DNA of 64,000 nucleotides, taken from the NCBI GenBank assembly GCA_964235485.1, contig CAXSAZ010000005.1, positions 62,001-126,000 on the forward strand, read 5' to 3'. Numbering within the stretch: the first letter of the stretch is position 1; every line of letters begins with the position of its first letter. Below are positions 24,326 through 32,703 of the stretch, one piece after another. The notes beneath the pieces are model-generated. The model ran no database searches, was not told where the DNA came from, and saw only the letters and a list, made by a program, of their open reading frames with translations. This DNA is from CAHJXG01 sp964235485. GTDB taxonomy: Bacteria > Pseudomonadota > Alphaproteobacteria > Acetobacterales > Acetobacteraceae. A program made the position numbers and the translations under genes.

Positions 24326-25543
24326 TTAGGGCATTGCCTCTTTCCGCATCGCGGCCCGCCGCAGCACCACCAGGAACAGGGATACGGTGATGACCGGCCC
24401 GATGGGCAAGGCCAGGCACGTCGCGACCGGACGCGCGAACAAGGGCAGGACAAAAGCGGCGAGCAGAACGGACTTCTCCCACGGAAGGAAGCAGCCGTCA
24501 GCCTCCCCGGCCACCCAAGCCATTGGGATCGCAAGGATGGCCAGGTCGTAATCGAACATATAAGGGCTGACCAAGGGGGCCGCGGCACAGATCAACGCCC
24601 CTCTCGCCAGCGGCGCAGGCTTCCTCGGGACCGCTGCCAAGGCAGCGAGAACAAAGAGGCCGCTGACGGCCTGCGCCGTGTAGGCCACCCAAACGGGGGC
24701 GTGCCATAGCTGAACCGCCGCGAAGACGCTCACCATCCGGTGCGGGCCGGCCAGCCCTTGCTCCAGCAATGTCCGGGCAAGCTCTGATGCCGAAAGGAAG
24801 CTCGCCCAAACCGCAGGATCGAAGACGACGAGGCTGGCAACCAGGAACAGGGCAATGGTCACCGCCCCGGACAGGATTGCCGTCCACTCCCGGGAAAGCA
24901 GCAGGACGAAGGGAATGATGATCCCGAGGTGAGGCTTGTAGGCCAGGCACCCGAAGCAGGCCCCGGCAACGATGGGTCGGCGGTCAAGCTGAAGCGTCGC
25001 CGCCGCGAGCAGCGCGGCGCTGAGCAGCCCGTTCTGACCGTCCAGCAGATTGATCATCAGCCCCGGGTAAACGAGAACCGGCAGGGCCAAGCCTTTCCGG
25101 GGCCAGATGGCACGCACGCTCCGCCAGTAACCAGCAAGGCCCAGGCCGAGCCAAGCCGTAAGCGCCGCCAGGTAGGGCAGCATCGCGAACGGAAGGCAGA
25201 CCAGAAGAAACAGCGGCGGGTACAAGAACGGAGTGCTGCCGCCCAGGGACGCGCCGCCGAACAGCTCGCGCTCGCGCGCATAATGGATTGCGGGGTCGTA
25301 GGCCGCGCTCGGATCGCCAGCGGCGGCAAGCTTCGCAGCGGTCCAATACGGCGCGAAGTCTGGCCCAATTGGTTTGCCGCTGGGGGTGATCTCACCATAA
25401 AAGACCGCCAGCCCGATCCAAGCTACGGACAGGATGGCCAACTGCACCGCCAGGATGCGGTGGTATGTTCTTGCCCGCGTCGCGGTCAGCCATTGCGCGT
25501 TTCGCAAGAAATGGATGAAGCTTGCTTGCCGGAGTTCCATTCG
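24326..25543 (-). CDS. GT87-like (DUF2029) polytopic membrane glycosyltransferase
   Basis: A 405-residue multi-span membrane protein. GT-C family 87 enzymes use lipid-linked mannose or similar donors at the outer face of the inner membrane; the family marker here is the acidic pair just after the first span (GPDFAPYWTAAKLAAAG, with Asp) and FLYPPLFLLVCLP. At least nine hydrophobic segments are seen. Start ATG 25543 (MELRQASF) is picked since residues upstream are basic and non-conserved. It is somewhat lower in G+C than the neighbours. Its donor and acceptor are unknown. Confidence 0.8.
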   Translation of the reverse strand, partial: RMELRQASFIHFLRNAQWLTATRARTYHRILAVQLAILSVAWIGLAVFYGEITPSGKPIGPDFAPYWTAAKLAAAGDPSAAYDPAIHYARERELFGGASLGGSTPFLYPPLFLLVCLPFAMLPYLAALTAWLGLGLAGYWRSVRAIWPRKGLALPVLVYPGLMINLLDGQNGLLSAALLAAATLQLDRRPIVAGACFGCLAYKPHLGIIIPFVLLLSREWTAILSGAVTIALFLVASLVVFDPAVWASFLSASELARTLLEQGLAGPHRMVSVFAAVQLWHAPVWVAYTAQAVSGLFVLAALAAVPRKPAPLARGALICAAAPLVSPYMFDYDLAILAIPMAWVAGEADGCFLPWEKSVLLAAFVLPLFARPVATCLALPIGPVITVSLFLVVLRRAAMRKEAMP

Positions 25544-25852
25544 CTGCTTGTTCCCGGCGTCCTGCTTCTTTTTCCCGCCTTGAAGCGCCCGCACCGTGTC
25601 AGCAGGCTCCCGGAACTCTGCATAACGAAGTCGCAACGGTATCGCAACGGGAGCCTCGCAGCCGCCGGCAGCCCGGCGGCGATGCCCTTGCCCGCGCCGC
25701 CCATGCGGGAACGTGACCCGCACGGCTTGCCGACCTCGCCCGCAGCGGCCACACTCCACGCCAACGATCCGGACCGCCGCGTGGCGCCACCGGCGGCATG
25801 GGGCCTGACGGGGCCATCGTCAGGATACGTTTTAGGGGGGAGGAAAGCCGTG
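25544..25852. other. Intergenic gap between two divergent genes
   Basis: The 309-base stretch separates the GT87-like gene from the SDR gene. I see no gene in it. The words TCGCAACGG occur twice within 13 bases near 25633-25655, and a purine-rich run (TAGGGGGGAGGAAAG) before 25853 is a strong ribosome-binding site for the SDR gene. Promoters of both genes must lie here, but I cannot place -35 and -10 boxes. Confidence 0.5.
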
Positions 25853-26629
25853 ATGCAGGACCTGACCGGGCGCGTCGTTTGGATCACCGGCGCCGGAACC
25901 GGCATCGGCCGCGCGATGGCGCTGGCGTTCGCCGAGGCCGGGTGCCGGCTCGCGCTGACCGGTCGCTCACGGGAAACGCTGGCGGAGACGCATATCCAAG
26001 TTGAAGCGGCGGGCGGCCAGGCCATGCTGTCGCTCGCGGACGTGGCCGACCCGCATCAGGTGATCCGCGCGCATCTTGAGATCGTGGAAGCCCTGGGCGA
26101 CGTGCAGATCCTGGTCAACAACGCCGGCACCAACACCCGCAAGCGCCATTGGGCGGAGCTGTCGCCCGCCGACATGGGAACGGTCGTCGATGTGAACGTG
26201 AAGGGGCCGTTCCAATGCGCGCTCGCGGTGCTGCCGGCAATGCGGGCGCAGGGCGGCGGGCTGCTGATCCACGTGGCCTCCGTCGCCGGGACCGGCATCT
26301 TCGCGGTGTCGGGGCCGAGCTACACCGCCTCCAAGCACGCCGCCCGCGCCATGTCCGCCACCATCAACGCGGAGGAAGGCATCCACGGCATCCGCAGCGT
26401 GTGCATCAACCCGGGCGAGGTCGCGACCCCGATCCTCGACACCCGGCCCAAGCCGCCCAGCGCCGAGGAGCGCGCCATCATGATCCAGCCGGAGGACATC
26501 GCCGCCGCCGCCGTGTTCGCCGCCCGGATGCCGCCGCGCACCTGCATGGCGGAGATGACGATCACGCCCACGGACAACCAGTTCTACCGCGCGACGGCGC
26601 AGGCGATTGCCGGGGCGCGGCGCCCATGA
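25853..26629 (+). CDS. SDR family NAD(P)-dependent oxidoreductase
   Basis: A 258-residue classical short-chain dehydrogenase. The cofactor loop WITGAGTGIGRAMA lies near residue 10, NNAG near 90, the catalytic Ser around HVASVAG (141) and the YTASKHA (Tyr, Lys) pair near 155. Which alcohol or ketone is used cannot be told. The next gene begins inside its stop codon (ATGA), so this enzyme and the Ldh-type dehydrogenase are co-translated and likely act in the same catabolic route. GTG 25850 is an adjacent alternative start. Confidence 0.9.
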   Translation: MQDLTGRVVWITGAGTGIGRAMALAFAEAGCRLALTGRSRETLAETHIQVEAAGGQAMLSLADVADPHQVIRAHLEIVEALGDVQILVNNAGTNTRKRHWAELSPADMGTVVDVNVKGPFQCALAVLPAMRAQGGGLLIHVASVAGTGIFAVSGPSYTASKHAARAMSATINAEEGIHGIRSVCINPGEVATPILDTRPKPPSAEERAIMIQPEDIAAAAVFAARMPPRTCMAEMTITPTDNQFYRATAQAIAGARRP

Positions 26630-27720
26630 CCGCGCTGCCAGCGACGATGGTGGCCGCCGACACGTTGCGGGACTTCGTCGCGCGCATCTTCGTGGCCGCC
26701 GGGTGCGGCGCGGAGGAAGCGGGGCGGATCGGCCATCACCTCCTGTCCGCGAACCTCGCGGGGCATGACAGCCACGGGGTGATCCGCGTGCCGCGCTACG
26801 TGCAATGGCTGGGCGAAGGCAAGGTCCGCGCCGGCCAGACGCCGACGGTGGTGGCGGAAAGCGCCAACCACGCGGTGGTCGATGGCAACCTCGGCTTCGG
26901 CCAGACCATTGGCCCGGCAACCGTGGACCTGGGCATCGCCAAGGCCCAGGCGGCGGGGCTGGCCGTGGTGACGCTGCGCAACTCCGGCCACATCGGCCGC
27001 ATCGGCGATTGGGCGGAGCGCGCGGCGGAGGCCGGGCTGGTGTCCATCCACTTCGTGAACGTCGGCTTGGGCGAGATCGTGGCGCCGTTCGGCGGCGTGG
27101 ACCGGCGGTTCGGCACCAACCCGTTCTGCATCGGCGTGCCGCAGCCGGACGCGCCGCCGCTGCTGCTGGACTTCGCGACCAGCACCGTGGCGGAGGGCAA
27201 AGTGCTGGTCGCCAGCAACGGCGGCAAGCCCGTCCCGCACGGCGCGCTGATCGGCCCGGACGGCGCGCTGTCCAGCGATCCCCGCACGCTGTACGGCCCC
27301 ATCGAGAACACGGTCGTGCGCGACCCGGGCAACGGCGAAGGCGCGTTGCGGGCGTTCGGCGACCATAAAGGCTCCGGCATCGCCTTCATGTGCGAAATCC
27401 TGGCCGGCTGCTTCGCGGGCAGCCCGACCGCCGGGCCGGTCCCCGGGGGCAAGCGGGGCGGCATCGTCAACGGCATGGTGTCCATCTACCTCCACCCGCA
27501 GCACTTCGGCGCCGCCGGGTTCGCCGAAACGGCCCGGAGCTTTGCCGAGCACGTAAGGAACTCCCGCCCCGCCGCGCCCGGCGGCGAGGTCCTGGTGCCC
27601 GGCGACGCGGAAAGCCGCACCCGCGCCGCCCGGCTCCGCGACGGCGTGCCGCTGCAGCCGGAAACCTGGGCGGCGATCCAGGCGACGGGGGTTAAACTGG
27701 GCTTGACGCCGCCGCGATAG
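26626..27720 (+). CDS. Ldh family (LDH2/MDH2-type) oxidoreductase
   Basis: A 364-residue NAD(P)-dependent dehydrogenase of the malate/L-lactate dehydrogenase family 2, which includes enzymes for malate, sulfolactate, ureidoglycolate and 2,3-diketogulonate. Landmarks: HDSHGVIRVPRYV (near 50), NSGHIGRIGDWAE (near 122), FGTNPFCIGVP and DFATSTVAEGKV. No Rossmann glycine motif is expected in this fold and none is seen. It is coupled to the SDR gene upstream. Its 3' end overlaps the convergent FAD oxidoreductase gene by 29 bases. Confidence 0.9.
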   Translation: MTALPATMVAADTLRDFVARIFVAAGCGAEEAGRIGHHLLSANLAGHDSHGVIRVPRYVQWLGEGKVRAGQTPTVVAESANHAVVDGNLGFGQTIGPATVDLGIAKAQAAGLAVVTLRNSGHIGRIGDWAERAAEAGLVSIHFVNVGLGEIVAPFGGVDRRFGTNPFCIGVPQPDAPPLLLDFATSTVAEGKVLVASNGGKPVPHGALIGPDGALSSDPRTLYGPIENTVVRDPGNGEGALRAFGDHKGSGIAFMCEILAGCFAGSPTAGPVPGGKRGGIVNGMVSIYLHPQHFGAAGFAETARSFAEHVRNSRPAAPGGEVLVPGDAESRTRAARLRDGVPLQPETWAAIQATGVKLGLTPPR

Positions 27721-28828
27721 ACGCGAAGCGGCGCGGGTCGATGGCGGGCAGGATCGCGCCCGCCGGCCCCGGGTCGCGCCCGGCGATCACGTCCGCCACC
27801 AGCTTGCCGGCCGCCGGCGAGGTCTGGATGCCGTAGCCGCCCTGCCCCACACACCAGAAGAAGCCGTCATCCGTGCCGTCCCAGCCAAAAGCCAGGCTGC
27901 GATCCGGGGTGAAGGTGCGCAGGCCCGCCCAGCTATGCTCGACCCGGCGCACCTCGATGTCGAGCGCCTGCTGCATCCGGTCGATGGCGATGGCCACGTC
28001 CAGTTCGTCCGGCGCCACGTCGTGCGCGTGGGTGTCGGTCTCGTCGGCCGGGCTGACCATGAGCTTGGTGCGGGCCTCCGGCCGGATGTACCAGGTGTGA
28101 TCCACGTCGTTCACCATGGGCCAACGGGTCGCCTGCCACGGCGCCGGGTCGATGACGACGCCGGTGCGGCGTTTGGGCACGAGGCCGAGCGGCGCCACCC
28201 CGGCCTGCTTCGCAACCTGGTCGCCCCAGGCCCCGGCGGCGTTGACCACCACCGGCGCGGTGAACAGGGCGCCCGCGCTGGTCTGCACGTGCCACAGGGG
28301 GCCGCGGCGCTCGATCTGGCCGGTGCGGCTGCGCAGCGCGAGCACCCCGTCTTGCGTGCGCAGCAGGCGCAGGAAGCCCTGGTGCAGCGCGGCCACGTCC
28401 ATGTCGAACGCATCGTCCTCGATGGCCGCCTGCGCCGCGTAGCCCGGGCGCAGCGCGGGGACCAGCGCCGTCACCTCGTCGATGGACGCTTCGCGCAGCC
28501 CGGTGCCTTCGGCGAGCAGGCGGCCGAGATGCTCGCGCTGCTCAGGCGGCGCCAGGAACAGGACCGGGCGGTGCGCCAGGATGGGCGCGTCGGTGAACCC
28601 TTCCGGCGGATGCTCGAAGAAGCCGCGCGACAGGCCAGTCAGCACCCGCACGTCCGGCGGCCCGTAGTTCTGAATCCAGATGGCAGCGGAGCGCCCGGTG
28701 CTGTGATAGCCGGCGGCCTCCTCCGCCTCGATCAGCGCGACGCGGCGGTCGGCCGACAGGTGGGCGGCGGCGGTGGCTCCGGCGATGCCGGCGCCGATCA
28801 CGATGGCGTCGAAGGCGTGCGTGTCCAT
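27692..28828 (-). CDS. DAO-type FAD-dependent oxidoreductase
   Basis: A 378-residue flavoenzyme of the D-amino acid oxidase/dehydrogenase fold (glycine oxidase, DadA and sarcosine oxidase relatives). The N-terminal dinucleotide site is IVIGAGIAGATAAAHL near residue 10, followed by the acidic IEAEEAAGYHSTGRS with the STGRSA substrate/FAD motif; the C-terminal CVGQGGYGIQTSPAAGKL contacts FAD. The substrate is probably an amino acid or an amine-bearing acid. It reads in the same direction as the TRAP genes 51 bases upstream and may be their last co-transcribed member. Confidence 0.85.
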   Translation of the reverse strand: MDTHAFDAIVIGAGIAGATAAAHLSADRRVALIEAEEAAGYHSTGRSAAIWIQNYGPPDVRVLTGLSRGFFEHPPEGFTDAPILAHRPVLFLAPPEQREHLGRLLAEGTGLREASIDEVTALVPALRPGYAAQAAIEDDAFDMDVAALHQGFLRLLRTQDGVLALRSRTGQIERRGPLWHVQTSAGALFTAPVVVNAAGAWGDQVAKQAGVAPLGLVPKRRTGVVIDPAPWQATRWPMVNDVDHTWYIRPEARTKLMVSPADETDTHAHDVAPDELDVAIAIDRMQQALDIEVRRVEHSWAGLRTFTPDRSLAFGWDGTDDGFFWCVGQGGYGIQTSPAAGKLVADVIAGRDPGPAGAILPAIDPRRFASIAAASSPV

Positions 28829-28879
28829 GGCGCCAGCATCACCGGGCCGGGCCGCCGGCGCAAGCGACCTGCGGTGGCG

Positions 28880-30226
28880 CTACTTGGAATACACCAGGTT
28901 CGGCAGCCACATGGCGATGCCCGGCACGACCGAAAGGATCACCACGGCGACGGCCATGATCGCGACAAAGGGCAGCGTGCCCCAGATGATCGGCCCCAGG
29001 CCGATATCGGGCGCGATCCGGTTGATGACGAAGATGTTGAGTCCGACCGGCGGGTGGATCAGCCCCATCTCCATGACCACGGCCATCACCACGCCGAACC
29101 AGATCAGGTCGAAGCCGCTTTCGCGCAGCGGCGGCAGGATGATCGGCGCGGTCATCAGGATGATCGACACCGGCGGCAAAAAGAAGCCGAGCGCGACGAC
29201 CAGCAGCAGGATCGCCAGGAGCAGCAGCCACTTGGACAAGTGCAGGCCCACGATCCAACTGGCCGCGGCCTGGCTGATGTGCAGGTAGCTCATCACGTAG
29301 CTGTAAAGCAGGCTCATGCCGATGATCATCAGCAGCATCCCGCTCTCGCCCAGCGTGCCCATGAAGATCGGCTTCAGGTCGCGCAGCCGATACGCGCCGT
29401 AGATGAGGGCGATCAGCAGCAGCGCCAGCACCGCGCCCAGCCCCGCCGTTTCGCTCGGCGTGGCGATGCCGCCATAGAGCGCCACCATCACCCCGGTGAG
29501 CAGCACCAGGAACGGCAGCACCCGCGGCAGGGCCGCGAGCCTGTCGCCCCAGGTGTAGCTGTCCCGGCGCAGGATCTCGCTGCGCACCGCGCCGCCCGCG
29601 GCGTCGGCGGTGGCCTGGCCGAACTCCTGCTTCCAGCGCAGGACGGCGTAGCCGGCGAACAGGGCGACCAGCAGGATGCCGGGGCCGATGCCCGCCAGGA
29701 ATAGCCGCCCCAGCGACTGCTCCGCCGCGACGGCGTAAAGGATCAGCACGATGGACGGCGGCAGCAGGATGCCGAGCGTGCCCCCCGCCGCCACCAGCCC
29801 GGCCGCGAAGCCCGGCGAGTAGCCGCGGCGGCGCATCTCGGGGATGCCGGAACTGCCGATGGCGCTGCATGTCGCCGGGCTGCTGCCGGCCATGGCGGCG
29901 AACAAGCCGCAGGCCAGCACGACGGCGACGCCGAGGCCGCCGGGCACGCGGTGCAGCCAGGTGTGCAGCGCGTCGTAAAGGTCCTTGCCCGCCCGCGACT
30001 TGCCGATGGCGGCGCCCTTCAGGATGAACAGCGGGATGGTCAGCAGGGTAATGCTGGCCAGTTCCTCATAGACGTTCTGCGCCACGGTATCGAGCGACGC
30101 CACGGGCATGAACGCCACCATGAACAAGGTGGCGACCCCGCCCAGCGCAAAGGCGATGGGCATCCCGGAAAACAGGGCGGCGAGGGTCGCGCCGCCATAC
30201 AGCAGGCCGATCTGCAGCGTGGTCAT
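28880..30226 (-). CDS. TRAP transporter large permease (DctM)
   Basis: A 448-residue inner membrane protein with about twelve spans, the ion-coupled transport channel of a TRAP (tripartite ATP-independent periplasmic) carrier. Family text includes GMPIAFALGGVATL near residue 20, GSSPATCSAIGSSGIPEM, the GGTLGILLPPSIVLILYA block and HPPVGLNIFVIN toward the end. It forms a complete carrier with the small permease and the binding protein directly upstream on the same strand. Confidence 0.94.
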   Translation of the reverse strand: MTTLQIGLLYGGATLAALFSGMPIAFALGGVATLFMVAFMPVASLDTVAQNVYEELASITLLTIPLFILKGAAIGKSRAGKDLYDALHTWLHRVPGGLGVAVVLACGLFAAMAGSSPATCSAIGSSGIPEMRRRGYSPGFAAGLVAAGGTLGILLPPSIVLILYAVAAEQSLGRLFLAGIGPGILLVALFAGYAVLRWKQEFGQATADAAGGAVRSEILRRDSYTWGDRLAALPRVLPFLVLLTGVMVALYGGIATPSETAGLGAVLALLLIALIYGAYRLRDLKPIFMGTLGESGMLLMIIGMSLLYSYVMSYLHISQAAASWIVGLHLSKWLLLLAILLLVVALGFFLPPVSIILMTAPIILPPLRESGFDLIWFGVVMAVVMEMGLIHPPVGLNIFVINRIAPDIGLGPIIWGTLPFVAIMAVAVVILSVVPGIAMWLPNLVYSK

Positions 30227-30235
30227 GCTTCGGGC

Positions 30236-30820
30236 TTAGGACCGGGCGGGCGCGAGGTGCGCGGGCTGGCTGTCGCCGTGACGGCTGCCCAGCACCTGCA
30301 GCAGCAGTTGCAGCGCCAACAGGATCATGCCGACCGCCATGCAGCCGTAGGGTATCCACAGCGGCGGCCCCCAGGCGGAGGGCGTGGTCTGCCCGTCCTC
30401 CACTGCCTCAAGCAGCAGCGCCACGCTTTTCCAGGCAAAGAACGCCACGAACAGGAAGCTCAGCAGGTCCGCCAGCACCCGGCGCGCGTGGTCGATGCCG
30501 GGCGGCAGGACGTGGGCCAGCGCGTCGATGGCGACGTGGCCGCGCCGTGCCTGAATCCAGGCGGCGGAGGCGAAGGTCGCGCCGATCAGCAGAAAGGTGC
30601 TCAACTCGTCCTGCCAATCGCTCGGGATGCTGAAAAAGTAGCGGCCCGCGACCTCCCAGGTCAGCACGGCCCCGGCGGCGGCAATGGCCAGCGCCGACAG
30701 CACCGCCATGGCCGCGTTCACCGCCCCCAGCACGCCCTGCGCCCTGCCCAGCACGCCGAGCCGGGGCACGTCCGCCGTCGGGATCGCGCCCGATGCCGCG
30801 TCGATGCCGTGACTGCTCAA
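30236..30820 (-). CDS. TRAP transporter small permease (DctQ), TTG start
   Basis: A 194-residue protein with four spans, the small membrane subunit of the TRAP carrier. The family text reads EVAGRYFFSIPSDWQDELSTF near residue 55, then the RRGHVAIDAL motif. There is no ATG at a suitable place. The TTG at 30820-30818 overlaps the TGA of the binding-protein gene (TTGA), giving MSSHGIDAASG and translational coupling, and is the best start; downstream in-frame GTG codons exist. It lies between the solute-binding protein and the large permease, ten bases from the latter. Confidence 0.88.
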   Translation of the reverse strand: MSSHGIDAASGAIPTADVPRLGVLGRAQGVLGAVNAAMAVLSALAIAAAGAVLTWEVAGRYFFSIPSDWQDELSTFLLIGATFASAAWIQARRGHVAIDALAHVLPPGIDHARRVLADLLSFLFVAFFAWKSVALLLEAVEDGQTTPSAWGPPLWIPYGCMAVGMILLALQLLLQVLGSRHGDSQPAHLAPARS

Positions 30821-31836
30821 GCGACGCTCTCGGCGAGCTTCAGCATGGCGGCGCAGGCGGCGTTGCGGGCGGCGAAGTCCTTCCACGCCGTGTCCTGCGC
30901 GACCGCGCGCCACTTGCCCAGCGCGTCCGGGTCCATGTCCCGCGCCGTGATGCCCGCCTTGAGATACACGCGCGCCAAGTCCTCGTCGTCCGCCTTCGCC
31001 GCCTGCAGGCCGAAGGCTTCCATCTCCGCGCCAACCTGCGCCACCGCGGCCTGATGCGCCGCCGGCAGGCTGTCGAAAATCTGCTTGGACATCAGCAGAG
31101 GTTCGAGCATGAACCAGAAGCTGCCGGTGCGCCCGGTGGTCACGGCCTTGCTGATCTCTTCCAGGCGGAAGGAGATCAGGCTGGTGGAGGACGTCACCGC
31201 CGCGTCCAGCGACCCCGTCTGCATCGCAGCGTAGATCTCGTTGCTCGGCACGGAGCTGATGATGCCCCCGGCGGCCTTGAGCATGAGGTCCATCTCCCGC
31301 GACCCGCCGCGGACCTTGAGGCCCTTCACGTCGTCCGGCTGGACCACGGGCCCGGCGCGGGACGCCGTGCCGCCCGCCTGCCACAGCCAGGTGACGATCT
31401 TGACGCCGCGCTTGTCCAGCACGCGCTCCAGTTCCTGCCCCACGGCTTGGCCTTTCCAGGCGAGGCCCTGCTCGTAGCTCGTCACCAGGCAGGGCATCAG
31501 CCCGATGTTGACCTCCGGCACCTCGCCCCCGGCGTAGGCCAGCGGGTAAAGGCTCAGGTCCAGCGCGCCGCGGCGCAGCGCGGAGAACTGCGCCACGGTC
31601 TTCATCAGCGATGAACCCGGGTAAATCTCGAACGCCAACTCGTTATCGGTGCGCTTCTGCACGGCGGCAGCGAAGCGGCGCACCAAGCGGTCGCGGAAGT
31701 CGCCCTGCTCCGCCGTGCCGCCGGGGAACTGATGGCTGATCTTCAACGTGCGGGTCGCGGCGTGCGTGCCCGGAGCGCGCAACAGCGCCGGGACGGCCAG
31801 CGCGGCGCTTACCGCGGTCCGGCGGGTGATCAACAT
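30817..31836 (-). CDS. TRAP transporter substrate-binding protein (DctP)
   Basis: The 339-residue periplasmic receptor begins MLITRRTAVSAALAVPALL, a twin-arginine-like signal peptide with cleavage near THAA. Family features are KISHQFPGGTAEQGDF near the N-terminus, FEIYPGSSL, and GLKVRGGSREM (the conserved carboxylate-binding Arg region). The ligand is presumably an organic anion, but the binding residues alone do not tell which. It is the first gene of dctP-dctQ-dctM, read leftwards, and is divergent from the NUDIX gene, with 128 bases between the starts. Confidence 0.93.
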   Translation of the reverse strand: MLITRRTAVSAALAVPALLRAPGTHAATRTLKISHQFPGGTAEQGDFRDRLVRRFAAAVQKRTDNELAFEIYPGSSLMKTVAQFSALRRGALDLSLYPLAYAGGEVPEVNIGLMPCLVTSYEQGLAWKGQAVGQELERVLDKRGVKIVTWLWQAGGTASRAGPVVQPDDVKGLKVRGGSREMDLMLKAAGGIISSVPSNEIYAAMQTGSLDAAVTSSTSLISFRLEEISKAVTTGRTGSFWFMLEPLLMSKQIFDSLPAAHQAAVAQVGAEMEAFGLQAAKADDEDLARVYLKAGITARDMDPDALGKWRAVAQDTAWKDFAARNAACAAMLKLAESVA

Positions 31837-31964
31837 CGTTTGCTCCGCAGTTTCTTGTTTGTGGCTTTTGGGATGGATACGCTGCCCCCATGCCCGACGC
31901 AAGTTCGAGCCGAGATGCCGGGCGGCGCGGCGTCCGTGCGAGCCGCCCACACCGAGGACACAAC

Positions 31965-32450
31965 GTGATCAAACGCGATTACCCCACCCGTCCGCTCGTC
32001 GGCATCGGCGTGGTGCTGCTGAAGCCGCCGGGCGCAACAACAGCCGGCGCGGTGCTGCTGGTGCGCCGCGGCAAGCCGCCGGCCATGGGCCGATGGAGCC
32101 TGCCCGGCGGCGCGCAAGACCTCGGCGAAACGGCGGAACACGCCGCCCGGCGCGAGCTGGCCGAGGAAACCGGCCTAGCCTGTGGTCCGCTGATCCTGGC
32201 GGCGAACGTGGACAGCATCCACCACGACGCGGCAGGCCGGGTCGAGTATCACTATACGATCCTGGACTTTGCCGCCTGTTGGCAGGGCGGCGTGCCGGTG
32301 GCCGGCGGCGATGTCACCGACGCGCTGTTCGCCCCGCTCGATGAGCTGGACCATTACGAACTCTGGAGCGAAGCGCACCGGGTCATCGACGCGGCCCGGC
32401 GGCTGCTCAACTGCGCTTCCGGCGCGACGGCGACGCCCGGCCGAAGTTGA
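31965..32450 (+). CDS. NUDIX hydrolase (ADP-ribose pyrophosphatase-like)
   Basis: A 161-residue pyrophosphohydrolase. The Nudix box is complete: GGAQDLGETAEHAARREL followed by AEETGL near residues 48-70 (G-x5-E-x7-RELxEExGL). The GTG at 31965 has GAGGA nine bases upstream and gives the compact domain (MIKRDYPTRPLVGIGV); an ATG at 31890 would add 25 residues of low-complexity text. Substrates are nucleoside diphosphate derivatives such as ADP-ribose or NADH; the exact one is open. It ends 44 bases into the convergent small membrane protein gene. Confidence 0.85.
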   Translation: MIKRDYPTRPLVGIGVVLLKPPGATTAGAVLLVRRGKPPAMGRWSLPGGAQDLGETAEHAARRELAEETGLACGPLILAANVDSIHHDAAGRVEYHYTILDFAACWQGGVPVAGGDVTDALFAPLDELDHYELWSEAHRVIDAARRLLNCASGATATPGRS

Positions 32451-32703
32451 GCGAGACCGCGGCGCCGGCGCAGATCAGGCCGATTCCCGCGGGTATCAGC
32501 CAAAGCGGCCGCAGCAGGAACGGCAGCTCCAGCCAGGCCCAGCTCCAAGACGGACTCTGCTTCTGCAGCCAAGACAGCCAAGTGCCATCCATCAGCGTCA
32601 AGCCCTGGCCAAGCGTCATGCCGAGCGGCGTCAGCGCGGCGATGGCGACCGCGGAAACCAGGAACAACGCCGCCAAGGTGGCGAGAATGCGTGATGCGAT
32701 CAT
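32407..32703 (-). CDS. Small two-span membrane protein coupled to msrP
   Basis: A 98-residue protein of unknown function. Two hydrophobic segments are clear, at about 5-27 (LATLAALFLVSAVAIAALTP) and 63-86 (RPLWLIPAGIGLICAGAAV), separated by a Trp-rich loop (WLSWLQKQSPSWSWAW), with a basic tail (SPSRRKRS). It begins inside the msrP stop codon (ATGA), so it is made with MsrP. It holds no histidine, so it cannot bind heme as MsrQ does. It may anchor MsrP or pass electrons to it from quinol by another partner; both are guesses. The 3' end overlaps the NUDIX gene by 44 bases. Confidence 0.72.
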   Translation of the reverse strand: MIASRILATLAALFLVSAVAIAALTPLGMTLGQGLTLMDGTWLSWLQKQSPSWSWAWLELPFLLRPLWLIPAGIGLICAGAAVSLNFGRASPSRRKRS

